Below the pieces are notes generated by a model. The model was given only the letters and a program-made list of their open reading frames with translations. It ran no database searches and was not told where the DNA came from. A stretch of DNA of 35,459 nucleotides from a virus, in the IMG/VR virus record IMGVR_UViG_3300027861_000097, positions 1 to 35,459 of that record; one strand, 5' to 3'. The number at the start of each line of letters is the position of its first letter. Within the stretch, counting starts at the first letter, position 1. The position numbers and the translations under genes are program-made. This document shows, piece after piece, positions 22,279 through 30,074 of this stretch.

Positions 22279-22283
22279 TAGTA

Positions 22284-24749
22284 ATGAAGAACATGAACAA
22301 AGAAATAAAAGACATAATCAAGAGGTCTTACACAGAATCACTTAATTCTGGTTCTAACACAATTGAACCTGTTCACATATTAATAGCCCTTATAAGTGAT
22401 AATGATAACATAGTAATAGAAACCCTACAATCAATGGGTTATGATGTAGAGGATTTAATTTCTAGGTTAGAGGGATATTTAAGATTAAAAGTAAAAAACC
22501 CTAACTTAAAGAAAAAATTACTATATTTGAACAATGAATCCAATTCGGTAATTAATAGTTGTGAATTGGAGTCAGATAAACTTGGTGATTCCTACGTTGG
22601 TGTAGAACATTTAATGTTATCTATTTTAAAGTTCAAAGAGTTGGGGTGTACTAAAGTTTTAACGAATAGGGATATAACATATAAAACATTTAAAGAAAAA
22701 TTAAAACAAATAAAAAAAGAAGTAAATATGAGTGGAATAGCGGACGATTTTAATGAAGGAAAAGGTAGTTATTATAAAAAATCCAAAGGTGAAAAAACAG
22801 ACACACCTATCTTAGATAATTTTGGTAGAGATATAACTAAATTAGCTGAACAAGGTAAAATAGACCCTATTATAGGTCGTAATGACGAAATAGAGAGAGT
22901 TACACAAGTTTTGTCCAGAAGAAAGAAAAACAACCCACTATTAATTGGTGAACCAGGTGTAGGTAAAACCGCCATTGTTGAGGGGTTGGCTCTAAAAATT
23001 ATTGAAAAGAAGTGTCCTAGGGTACTTTTTGACAAAAGAGTTGTTTCACTAGATTTAGCTCTACTAGTTGCTGGTACAAAATATAGGGGTCAGTTTGAAG
23101 AGAGACTTAAAGGTATTATGGATGAGTTAGAAAAAACTTTTGATGTTATATTGTTTATTGATGAAATACATACAATGGTTGGAGCTGGTAATTCGTCTGG
23201 TTCTTTAGACGCTTCTAACATACTTAAACCAGCTTTAGCTAGGGGTGAGATACAATGTATCGGAGCAACCACTTTAGATGAGTTCAGAGAAAACTTTGAA
23301 AAAGACGGAGCTCTAACGAGAAGATTTCAAACCGTGTTAATAGAACCACCTTCTAATGAAGACACTTTAACAATACTTAATAATATTAAAGACCGTTATG
23401 AAGACCATCATAAAGTTTCCTACACAGAGGAATCGATAAAAGCTTGTGTTCAACTAGCTGGTAGATATATCACAGACAGAGAACAACCAGATAAATCTAT
23501 TGATATTTTAGATGAGGTGGGGGCTAGAAGTCAAACTAAAATTGAGGCACCTAAAGAAATTATTACTTTAGAAGAAAGTATTTCAAAAATAGATGAAAAA
23601 AAGAAGACCGTAATTAAAGCACAAAAATATGAAGATGCTGCAAATTTAAGGGATGAGGAAAGGCGACTAAAACAAGAATTAGAAAACAAGACCACTGAGT
23701 GGTTAGAATCTATAAACAATGAACGGAGAGTGGTAACAGAAGATAATGTGGCCGAAGTAGTTGCTAAAATAACTGGTATACCAGTAAACAAAATCAACCA
23801 GTCTGACCTACAAAAATTAAAGAGTATGGCAGAAGATTTACGTGGTGTTGTTATTGGACAAGATGATGCTGTTGAACAAGTGACCAAAGCCATTAGACGG
23901 AATAGAATGGGTATAAAATCAGAAGACAAACCAATTGGATCTTTTATGTTCTTAGGACCTACTGGTGTTGGTAAAACACACTTAGCTAAAACTTTAGCTA
24001 AAAACATTTTTGGTTCTGAAGATTCTATAATTAGAGTTGACATGTCTGAATATATGGAAAAACATAGTACCTCTAAGTTAATTGGAGCTCCTCCAGGATA
24101 TGTTGGTTATGAGGAAGGGGGTCAGTTAACTGAAAAAGTGAGAAGAAAACCGTATTCAGTTATATTATTAGATGAGATAGAAAAAGCTCACACAGACGTA
24201 TTCAATATTCTTTTACAGGTTTTAGATGAAGGGTTTCTAACAGATAGTTTGGGTAGAAAAATAAACTTTAAAAACACCCTAATTATAATGACATCTAATG
24301 TTGGAGCTAGAAAGTTACAAGATTTTGGAACTGGTGTTGGTTTTGGTACCCAATCTAGAATAGACAATTTGGAGGATATTAGAGATGGTGTGATTAACGA
24401 CTCAGTTAAAAAAGCCTTCTCCCCAGAGTTTTTAAATAGATTAGATGATATTATAGTATTCAAATCACTTCAAAAAGAAGAAATTGGTAAGATTATTGAT
24501 TTACCTTTAAAAAGTTTGATTGATAGAATGTCTGATATGGGTTATAAAGTATCTATAACCACTAAGTTGAAGGAATTCTTAATAGAGAAGGGTTATGATG
24601 AAAAATATGGGGCTAGACCTCTAAACAGAGCGATACAAAAGTACGTTGAAGACCCCATAGCTGAAAAAATGTTAGACACCGAACTAAAAGAAGGTGATAC
24701 ATTAAAGATAGGTATCTCAAAAGGTAATATTACTGTGACAATAAAGTAA
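22284..24749 (+). CDS. clpC: ClpC-type AAA+ unfoldase
   Basis: An 821-residue Hsp100 unfoldase. Domains in order: Clp_N repeats (about 1-145), a first AAA+ module with Walker A GEPGVGKT at 222 and Walker B VILFIDEIH, a middle domain with a UVR-like motif (about 433-465, YEDAANLRDEERRLKQEL) that marks ClpC rather than ClpA, and a second AAA+ module with GPTGVGKT at 558 and VILLDEIEKAH. Loop residues VGF at 685-687 correspond to the ClpP-docking tripeptide. Arginine fingers and both sensor regions appear intact. No clpP lies in the window, so it probably works with host ClpP. It has an early, host-like promoter that diverges from the KTSC operon, and a bidirectional terminator after it. Confidence 0.95.
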   Translation: MKNMNKEIKDIIKRSYTESLNSGSNTIEPVHILIALISDNDNIVIETLQSMGYDVEDLISRLEGYLRLKVKNPNLKKKLLYLNNESNSVINSCELESDKLGDSYVGVEHLMLSILKFKELGCTKVLTNRDITYKTFKEKLKQIKKEVNMSGIADDFNEGKGSYYKKSKGEKTDTPILDNFGRDITKLAEQGKIDPIIGRNDEIERVTQVLSRRKKNNPLLIGEPGVGKTAIVEGLALKIIEKKCPRVLFDKRVVSLDLALLVAGTKYRGQFEERLKGIMDELEKTFDVILFIDEIHTMVGAGNSSGSLDASNILKPALARGEIQCIGATTLDEFRENFEKDGALTRRFQTVLIEPPSNEDTLTILNNIKDRYEDHHKVSYTEESIKACVQLAGRYITDREQPDKSIDILDEVGARSQTKIEAPKEIITLEESISKIDEKKKTVIKAQKYEDAANLRDEERRLKQELENKTTEWLESINNERRVVTEDNVAEVVAKITGIPVNKINQSDLQKLKSMAEDLRGVVIGQDDAVEQVTKAIRRNRMGIKSEDKPIGSFMFLGPTGVGKTHLAKTLAKNIFGSEDSIIRVDMSEYMEKHSTSKLIGAPPGYVGYEEGGQLTEKVRRKPYSVILLDEIEKAHTDVFNILLQVLDEGFLTDSLGRKINFKNTLIIMTSNVGARKLQDFGTGVGFGTQSRIDNLEDIRDGVINDSVKKAFSPEFLNRLDDIIVFKSLQKEEIGKIIDLPLKSLIDRMSDMGYKVSITTKLKEFLIEKGYDEKYGARPLNRAIQKYVEDPIAEKMLDTELKEGDTLKIGISKGNITVTIK

Positions 24750-24756
24750 AACCAAC

Positions 24757-24785
24757 AAAAACCCCCCTAAAACATGGGGGTTTTT
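24757..24785. terminator. Bidirectional terminator between clpC and membrane gene
   Basis: AAAAACCCCC and GGGGGTTTTT form a perfect ten-bp stem with a nine-base loop, between convergent genes. Both strands end in a T-run. Confidence 0.92.
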
Positions 24786-24788
24786 AAT

Positions 24789-24989
24789 TTAGTTATTTTT
24801 TCTATACTCCAAATACCAAAATAAAGAACCTATAAAACCACCATAAGCGGCTACAGCTACAGCAATCTTTAAATAGGTGGTATCTAAATAACCATTATAC
24901 CACCAAAATGGGTATAATATACACATAACTAACATAAATAAAATTTGTAGTACATGTATAGAGTGTTTTTTAATTCTTTTCCAATTCAT
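24789..24989 (-). CDS. Small two-helix membrane protein (66 aa)
   Basis: A 66-residue protein with a basic N-terminus (MNWKRIKKHSIHV) and two hydrophobic segments, VLQILFMLVMCILYPFWW (about 13-30) and IAVAVAAYGGFIGSLFWYL (about 42-60), ending in a basic tail. It is likely an inner-membrane hairpin. It follows the DHH-sigma gene after three bases, so the two are co-transcribed. A role as an anti-sigma-like membrane partner is conceivable from that linkage but there is no sequence support; a holin-like or toxin-like small membrane protein is equally possible. Confidence 0.72.
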   Translation of the reverse strand: MNWKRIKKHSIHVLQILFMLVMCILYPFWWYNGYLDTTYLKIAVAVAAYGGFIGSLFWYLEYRKNN

Positions 24990-24992
24990 AAC

Positions 24993-26915
24993 TTAATTTT
25001 TTTGTTTTTTTATCATATCCCTAATTTTAGATTTAGCTTTCATTAGATTGGTTTTAGAGGTGTTAATTGACACACCTAACCTCTCAGCTATTTCTTTATG
25101 TGATAAACCAGATAAATAATAAAGTTCTAACGTTTTTTTGTAAGCTGGTGTTAGTTTAGGGATAAAACCTATTATTTTTTTTATGTCATCCTCTTTTTTA
25201 GAATCGTCTTCTAAGGGTTGTTCATATTTAGAGAAATTAAAATCATCTATTGTATTATCAGTAGTCACATTTTTACTTTTCCTCAGTGAGTCTAAAATAT
25301 TATTACTAATAACCCTTCTAACCCAACCTTCAAGATTACCTTTACCATCGTATTTATTTAAGTTTTTATAAACCTTCATAAAACCATCTTGACAAAAATC
25401 TTCCGCTTTATCAACATTATTTGTATATTTCATACAAACTTGCTTTAACATTTTATCCCATAAACTATGGTAAACATCTTTAAATTCTAAAACTTCTTTT
25501 AATAAAGATTTTTTAGTCACATAATTTTCTTTTAACCCATCGTTTGTAATTCTATCCTTCAATAATCTCACAAATTCTTCTTGGAAATTTTTTAAGAATT
25601 CTTTACCATCCTTCCCAAAATAAGTTAATCCAGAAATATTAGTTATACACTTATGACCCCCACTATTAGCCTTTATCATATCCCAACCAGTAACAGATAA
25701 CAATTTTAATGCTTTTATTTCTCTCTCGGATAGAGAATCGTATGGTTTGGACATTACCTTTTTTATAGCTTCCACCCACCTTTCTGTTGTATATTCTTCC
25801 GAAGAACCTTTTGGTGGTTCCCCTAAACCTATAACACCCTCATCTGAGTCCTCAAACATCGCCACCATATCATTATAATTAAATCCAACTGACTCCTCAT
25901 TGAAGTGTTTACTTTTTTCAGCAAAATATTTAACACTATCTATCGTTATCTTCTTCTCTTTTAAACTAGTTTTAAAGACTTCTAAGACCTCTTCAGCTAT
26001 TTCACCTAAGTTTACACCTTTAAGTTCTCTATTCTTCTTAAACGGATTACAAGAAGCTTGTAACAAACCCATAGGCCAAACTATAACTAAAAAGTTTGCG
26101 TTTGGGTATAGTTTGAAGGGTACGTACCTATCGTAAGACCCTGGTTTAAATAAAGCTCCACCACCATATTGTGATATTATACCAAACTCCTCATCGTACT
26201 TTACTTTATCACTTTCACTCTGTGATTTAATATAGTTTTTTAGATTAACTTTCATAACTTCTGGTGATACATAACCATCTTCCTTAGCCATTTTAACAAT
26301 ATTTAAATAAATATTTTTAATACTAGGTGTAGAATTCATAACCAAAGACTCCAAAAACTTAGGTTTATTTTTATAGGCCAAAAGTAATTTATTTGTTACT
26401 AATGACATAGCCATTTTATTTTTAAGTAAATCATTTTCTTTATCATACTTAAAAATATAATTCATCAGTTCCTCTGGTTTAATATCTAGTTTAGCGAAAT
26501 CAGCACTATCAACAGTAGAAATCATTTTAATATCGTCAGAAGGGAATATGTCTTTAGGTGATACAACCTGTGAAATGGTCTCAACATTTGAACGAGCTTG
26601 TCTAAAAGATTTAGAAGCTCCCTTTTCAGCACCAACTTGTTTGTCATGGTGGTCGGTATGTATGATGAACATTGGTTTACCATGTGCGAAGTCAACCAAA
26701 ACAGGCATTACATCACCTCTAGCAGACGGTTTCTTAACAGCAAACTCTCTATCACCATATTGGATAACCTCTGAATCAACAACTTCTATACCATTACTTT
26801 TCAGATATTCCTTCATGGCTAGAGCTGTAGTAACACCATCTAAGTCTTGATGAAAGTATATTTTAGCTTTATTATATCTTTTAGATAAATCTTTTATATT
26901 TCTAATACCACCCAT
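24993..26915 (-). CDS. DHH/DHHA1 phosphoesterase fused to an ECF-like sigma factor
   Basis: One uninterrupted 640-residue frame with two parts. The N-terminal DHH phosphoesterase has HQDLDG (Asp24, Asp26), Asp75, the DHH triad Asp88-His89-His90, and Asp136. A DHHA1-like SGGHKC follows at 419-421, further away than in compact NrnA-type enzymes, leaving a long insert. Residues about 478-640 are an ECF-like sigma: region 2 with KAEDFCQDGFMKVYKNL and GWVRRVISNNILDSLRKSK, region 4 with KKTLELYYLSGLSHKEIAE and LGVSINTSKTNLMKAKSK. DHH enzymes degrade nucleotide messengers or short oligonucleotides; sigma redirects RNA polymerase. The fusion suggests transcription tied to nucleotide signals. It has a late-type element at 26949. 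No stop or frameshift separates the halves. Confidence 0.93.
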   Translation of the reverse strand: MGGIRNIKDLSKRYNKAKIYFHQDLDGVTTALAMKEYLKSNGIEVVDSEVIQYGDREFAVKKPSARGDVMPVLVDFAHGKPMFIIHTDHHDKQVGAEKGASKSFRQARSNVETISQVVSPKDIFPSDDIKMISTVDSADFAKLDIKPEELMNYIFKYDKENDLLKNKMAMSLVTNKLLLAYKNKPKFLESLVMNSTPSIKNIYLNIVKMAKEDGYVSPEVMKVNLKNYIKSQSESDKVKYDEEFGIISQYGGGALFKPGSYDRYVPFKLYPNANFLVIVWPMGLLQASCNPFKKNRELKGVNLGEIAEEVLEVFKTSLKEKKITIDSVKYFAEKSKHFNEESVGFNYNDMVAMFEDSDEGVIGLGEPPKGSSEEYTTERWVEAIKKVMSKPYDSLSEREIKALKLLSVTGWDMIKANSGGHKCITNISGLTYFGKDGKEFLKNFQEEFVRLLKDRITNDGLKENYVTKKSLLKEVLEFKDVYHSLWDKMLKQVCMKYTNNVDKAEDFCQDGFMKVYKNLNKYDGKGNLEGWVRRVISNNILDSLRKSKNVTTDNTIDDFNFSKYEQPLEDDSKKEDDIKKIIGFIPKLTPAYKKTLELYYLSGLSHKEIAERLGVSINTSKTNLMKAKSKIRDMIKKQKN

Positions 26916-26948
26916 AAGTTGTGAATTTTTTAGTTATTAAACTTTATT

Positions 26949-26957
26949 ATAAATATG
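26949..26957 (-). promoter_or_regulatory. Putative phage late promoter element (DHH-sigma gene)
   Basis: Coding-strand CATATTTAT, 33 bases before the ATG at 26915. If the encoded sigma reads this element, the gene would be self-activating. Confidence 0.55.
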
Positions 26958-26988
26958 CTATTATTTAATAACGATTGGGTAATTTGGT

Positions 26989-27198
26989 TTATTTACTTTC
27001 CTCCATAGATATTAATTTATCTAAATATTGTTTAGCCTTTTTTAAATCTTCTAAACCATTTTTATCTTTCCACCTAGTAACATACTTCACAATATTACCC
27101 TCAAAAAAACTTAGGTTATGTGAGTGTGCGTAATCCCACATTTCTATACCCCTATTATAGTGGTTTGGGTGAATTACCCTTTCTTTTGATTTTACCAT
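26989..27198 (-). CDS. DUF3310 family protein
   Basis: A 69-residue protein matching DUF3310: HPNHYNRGIEMWDYAHSH, then FFEGNIVKYVTRWKDKNGLE, then DLKKAKQYLDKLI. DUF3310 proteins are common in phages and have been linked to nucleotide metabolism (annotated in places as nucleotide-kinase-like), with no firm function. The protein is nearly all domain. It is a short early-type gene with no late element upstream; a possible host-like promoter is at 27250-27282 on the minus strand, inside the facing gene. Confidence 0.85.
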   Translation of the reverse strand: MVKSKERVIHPNHYNRGIEMWDYAHSHNLSFFEGNIVKYVTRWKDKNGLEDLKKAKQYLDKLISMEESK

Positions 27199-27224
27199 AA
27201 TTTTTTTATTTTAAATAAATTTAC

Positions 27225-27232
27225 TATATTTG
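27225..27232 (+). promoter_or_regulatory. Bacteroidota-type -7 box for the 53-aa gene
   Basis: TATATTTG matches TANNTTTG exactly, 24 bases before the ATG at 27257. No TTTG sits 19-21 bases upstream, so the call is partial. Confidence 0.45.
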
Positions 27233-27249
27233 TATGAAATAGTAAATTT

Positions 27250-27282
27250 TAAAAGTATGATAAAAATAAAATCCACAACAAA
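27250..27282 (-). promoter_or_regulatory. Possible Bacteroidota-type promoter for the DUF3310 gene
   Basis: On the minus strand TTTG (27282-27279), a 21-base spacer and TACTTTTA (27257-27250), one mismatch from TANNTTTG. It lies inside the facing 53-aa gene; low certainty. Confidence 0.35.
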
Positions 27283-27418
27283 TCCTAGTGAAAGAATTTA
27301 TAGACCTTATTGTAGAGCTAGTATGAAAGAAATTATAGATTTTTGGACTAAAGAGAATTCTTTTATTAATACGGAACTTTATTTACAAATATTAAGAGCT
27401 AAGACCACTCACGACTAG
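27257..27418 (+). CDS. Small unknown plus-strand protein (53 aa)
   Basis: A 53-residue frame starting MIKIKSTTNPSERIYRPYCR, with an Arg-rich first half and a helical second half with MKEIIDFWTKENSF. An in-frame TTG at 27230 would lengthen it but lies inside the -7 box, so ATG 27257 is chosen. An A-rich leader precedes it. The 3' end overlaps the end of the 81-aa minus-strand gene by 20 bases. No family was recognised. It stands alone as an early-type gene between two minus-strand units. Confidence 0.5.
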   Translation: MIKIKSTTNPSERIYRPYCRASMKEIIDFWTKENSFINTELYLQILRAKTTHD

Positions 27419-27644
27419 ATAATATCGGTATCATCTCTTCGTAACTGTAGGGACCAGTTTTAGACATTAAATTACTAACAGAGTTGGGTATTTTTTCACC
27501 CTGCCATTTAACAAATGTTTTATCCCCATTAATAGATTTTCTAAGGCTTTCTGGTGAGGTTTCTAAAATTTCTTTAAAATCTAAAGAGTCAACCTCTAAT
27601 ACATTTAAAATCATAAAATTTCTTTGACTAAAATTGTTTGACAT
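27399..27644 (-). CDS. Small unknown protein downstream of adhesin genes (81 aa)
   Basis: An 81-residue protein starting MSNNFSQRNFMILNVLEVDS, with alternating acidic and hydrophobic residues, KSINGDKTFVKWQGEKIP in the middle, and MIPILSSREWS at the end. No motif or membrane segment. It follows the LamG-like gene after 21 bases and is probably the last gene of the tail-fibre operon. It may be a fibre-assembly helper, but this is only position-based. Confidence 0.65.
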   Translation of the reverse strand: MSNNFSQRNFMILNVLEVDSLDFKEILETSPESLRKSINGDKTFVKWQGEKIPNSVSNLMSKTGPYSYEEMIPILSSREWS

Positions 27645-27665
27645 TATTAGTTTTTTTTAAACGAC

Positions 27666-28769
27666 TCATAATAAATCGAATCTACTTTTTATTGTGTTAT
27701 AGTTTTGTAATACTTCACTTTGAGATAATGCTCTATCATACATCATACAAGGACCTAAACTACCATTTAAGAAAGTGGAGAAAGTAGATGGGTTACCTTT
27801 ACCAATATTTATTTGTCCCGCATTTATAGTTCCAGGATTCATTTGTGAACCATTTAAGAATGTTGACGTATCTTGATTAACTAATTCCCCATTAACATAA
27901 CAACTTAAATTATTAGTAACCAATTCTCCCACATCTGTAATAGTAATTAAATTCCATTCTTTTGGTTCGTTACTTACTCTATCTGTAGTAAATGTACCCC
28001 TATCAATTGAATCCCCTATCGTCATTCCATAGTTATTACCTATACCAAAACCCCATCTCATCTGACTAGACGTACTACTTCTCCAAAATAGATACGCATC
28101 ATCTGCAGGTGTTGAACCACCTATAGTATCACCAGATAATTTAACAATAACCTGTTCATTGTCAGGTGCAGCACCCCCACCGATAGAGTTAATGGTTTCC
28201 GCAATTGCTTTTGTTATTACCCCACCAGAATCTATAGTAACCTCAAATGAGGGTAAATTTTTAGAAGCTTGTGTTGGTGTTGTTGCGCTCCAATTCTCAC
28301 CGATAACACCTGTATAAGTTCCTGGTGTGTATGTTGTCGCAGTCAATGCTGGTATTTTTAGAAATCTATCATTACCACCACCAAAAAACATAACACCACC
28401 CGCACCAGTTGTTCCCGATTTAACCCAAGCTGAAAATGTGAATGTTTTTGGTTTGTATCTATAAAAAGGTTGTTGTAATTGGACTGATTCTGCGGAAGAA
28501 AATGGGAATACAATAAAATCATCCGTACCATCAAAAGTTATGTATTTGTAGTCATTAGAAACTTCTGGTTCATTCGTGAAAGTTCCCTCAAAATTATAAG
28601 AACTAGTTAAATCAATAATAGTACCACCACTTAAATCTTCAGACCTATTTCTAGACTTAAAATTAAATGGGTCAACATAAAAAACTAACCCATCAGTCAC
28701 AATTTTAGGTGATACTTGTGTACTTTTACCCCTTACTTCTATACCATCTCCATTTACTGTAATAGCCAT
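27666..28769 (-). CDS. LamG/concanavalin-like lectin domain protein, probable adhesin
   Basis: A 367-residue protein with a Laminin-G/ConA-type jelly roll. Landmarks are TDGLVFYVDPFN (about 26-37), YITFDGTDDFIVF (about 70-82), TFTFSAWVKSG (about 109-119), WNLITITD, LSCYVNGELVNQ, and the closing SLGPCMMYDRALSQSEVLQNYN (in blocks near the C-terminus). Such domains bind glycans and occur on phage tail fibres, baseplate and decoration proteins. An insert of about 100 residues rich in Gly/Thr divides the fold. The gene follows the tail-fibre-like gene after two bases, so both probably build a receptor-binding appendage recognising flavobacterial surface polysaccharide. No signal peptide, as expected for a virion protein. 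Confidence 0.85.
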   Translation of the reverse strand: MAITVNGDGIEVRGKSTQVSPKIVTDGLVFYVDPFNFKSRNRSEDLSGGTIIDLTSSYNFEGTFTNEPEVSNDYKYITFDGTDDFIVFPFSSAESVQLQQPFYRYKPKTFTFSAWVKSGTTGAGGVMFFGGGNDRFLKIPALTATTYTPGTYTGVIGENWSATTPTQASKNLPSFEVTIDSGGVITKAIAETINSIGGGAAPDNEQVIVKLSGDTIGGSTPADDAYLFWRSSTSSQMRWGFGIGNNYGMTIGDSIDRGTFTTDRVSNEPKEWNLITITDVGELVTNNLSCYVNGELVNQDTSTFLNGSQMNPGTINAGQINIGKGNPSTFSTFLNGSLGPCMMYDRALSQSEVLQNYNTIKSRFDLL

Positions 28770-28771
28770 AA

Positions 28772-30031
28772 TTATATACTCCTCACAATCGTCTTAACCA
28801 CCCAACCCGTGGTAGCACCAGTTAATGTCCCTATTAGTGAAGCTTCAGAACCATCAGATGATACTGTAAATGTCAATGGTGTTGTGGAACCTATATCGTT
28901 TGTAACGTTTTCTCTATACTCAACAGTAGAACCACTCCAAATAGACATTATAGTACCAGCTCTAACACCTAATGTATTAGAAACTGTGTAATCAAAGAAA
29001 GCTCCAGTGTAAGCACTTATGGGAACTGAGTAGATGGTTTGTGCACCAGAACTACTAAAACTAGTTTTTACTGTTGTATTGAGACAAGGTGCTTGGTAGT
29101 TTCCTATGTGGACAGTGTCATTATCAAAAACCTCCAATATTGGTAATCCAGATGAATCACCAACTGAAAGTAAAGAACCTACTAAGTTATCACTCACACT
29201 AAATAACTCCCCACTTGAACCTTCTACCGTTAGTAATGCTTCAGTACCCCCAGAACCAATTATATTCAGTAAAGTTTGACCATCTCCAGACATAGTTGTT
29301 TGACCATTTACGGTTAGACCTGTCATTACACTAATATTTGATACTAAATCAGATAGTCCACCACTTTGACTTATTGTGAAGTTGTTGTTTAAATATGTAA
29401 ACCCCGTAACACTAGATAAATCTGTGGTTAATGCTATAGTACCACTTTGGTCTGGAAGAATCCATGTATTAAAACCTGTATTTGGTAACTGTTGTGATAA
29501 AGTACCGTAACTACTAGTCCCACCATTCTCAAACTTATAGGAAGCCGCTTCAAATTCACCATCATTTGTGACTTGTAAACCTTTAAAATTAAAAGAACCA
29601 CCATCACCATACACATAATAATCCTCAGCTCCATCAAAGAAGTCAAAAATTACCCCAGTATCTGTGAATTGACTCGTACCATTAAAAATACCTTCACTAG
29701 CGGTTGTAGGGTTACCCAATTTGATTGGACCAAAAACAGTACCACCAGAAAGTGGTAAATAATTTCCACTGATGATTGTACCCCCACCAGTACCACCTGT
29801 CAGTGCTGAAACATCAACCGAAAAAGGTGTGAAACCCACATTACCCACAAAATCTAACGAAGTTGTTCCAGAACTATAAGTACCTCCAGTAACGAAAGTG
29901 TCTTGTGTTGTTATTTGGCTTTCTAATTGGTATATACAATTTCTGAGATTTAAAAAATTTCCATCTAACTCATCAAAAGTTAGTTTACTATTTTTAATCG
30001 TTCTTAATACTAATGGGCAATTTATTGGCAT
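28772..30031 (-). CDS. Tail-fibre-like appendage protein
   Basis: A 419-residue Gly/Ser/Thr-rich protein. It starts with a small N-terminal part (MPINCPLVLRTIKNSKLTFD...FLNLRNCIYQLESQIT) that could attach to the tail. A low-complexity beta region follows with GNYLPLSGGTVFGPIKLG (about 93-110), the LPLSGGT motif common in phage fibres. Later come a hydrophobic beta stretch with STVEYRENVTN and a C-terminal WVVKTIVRS end. No enzymatic motif. It leads the adhesin operon with the LamG-like gene and has a late element 15 bases before the ATG. The low-complexity middle is typical of trimeric fibre shafts. Confidence 0.8.
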   Translation of the reverse strand: MPINCPLVLRTIKNSKLTFDELDGNFLNLRNCIYQLESQITTQDTFVTGGTYSSGTTSLDFVGNVGFTPFSVDVSALTGGTGGGTIISGNYLPLSGGTVFGPIKLGNPTTASEGIFNGTSQFTDTGVIFDFFDGAEDYYVYGDGGSFNFKGLQVTNDGEFEAASYKFENGGTSSYGTLSQQLPNTGFNTWILPDQSGTIALTTDLSSVTGFTYLNNNFTISQSGGLSDLVSNISVMTGLTVNGQTTMSGDGQTLLNIIGSGGTEALLTVEGSSGELFSVSDNLVGSLLSVGDSSGLPILEVFDNDTVHIGNYQAPCLNTTVKTSFSSSGAQTIYSVPISAYTGAFFDYTVSNTLGVRAGTIMSIWSGSTVEYRENVTNDIGSTTPLTFTVSSDGSEASLIGTLTGATTGWVVKTIVRSI

Positions 30032-30046
30032 TTTCTTTTTTTATTT

Positions 30047-30055
30047 ATAAATATC
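30047..30055 (-). promoter_or_regulatory. Putative phage late promoter element (tail-fibre operon)
   Basis: Coding-strand GATATTTAT, 15 bases before the ATG at 30031. Confidence 0.6.
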
Positions 30056-30074
30056 TAATCAATCAGAAAGATTA

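Noticed and set aside
26307-26314. A late element core inside the DHH-sigma gene
   Set aside because: It is intragenic and within a run of A/T codons, with no start codon for a sensible product downstream. Background copies are expected genome-wide.
24993-26915. DHH and sigma as two separate genes
   Set aside because: The frame is continuous with no internal stop, and no leader or strong start is seen before the sigma part near residue 478. An internal start cannot be fully excluded.
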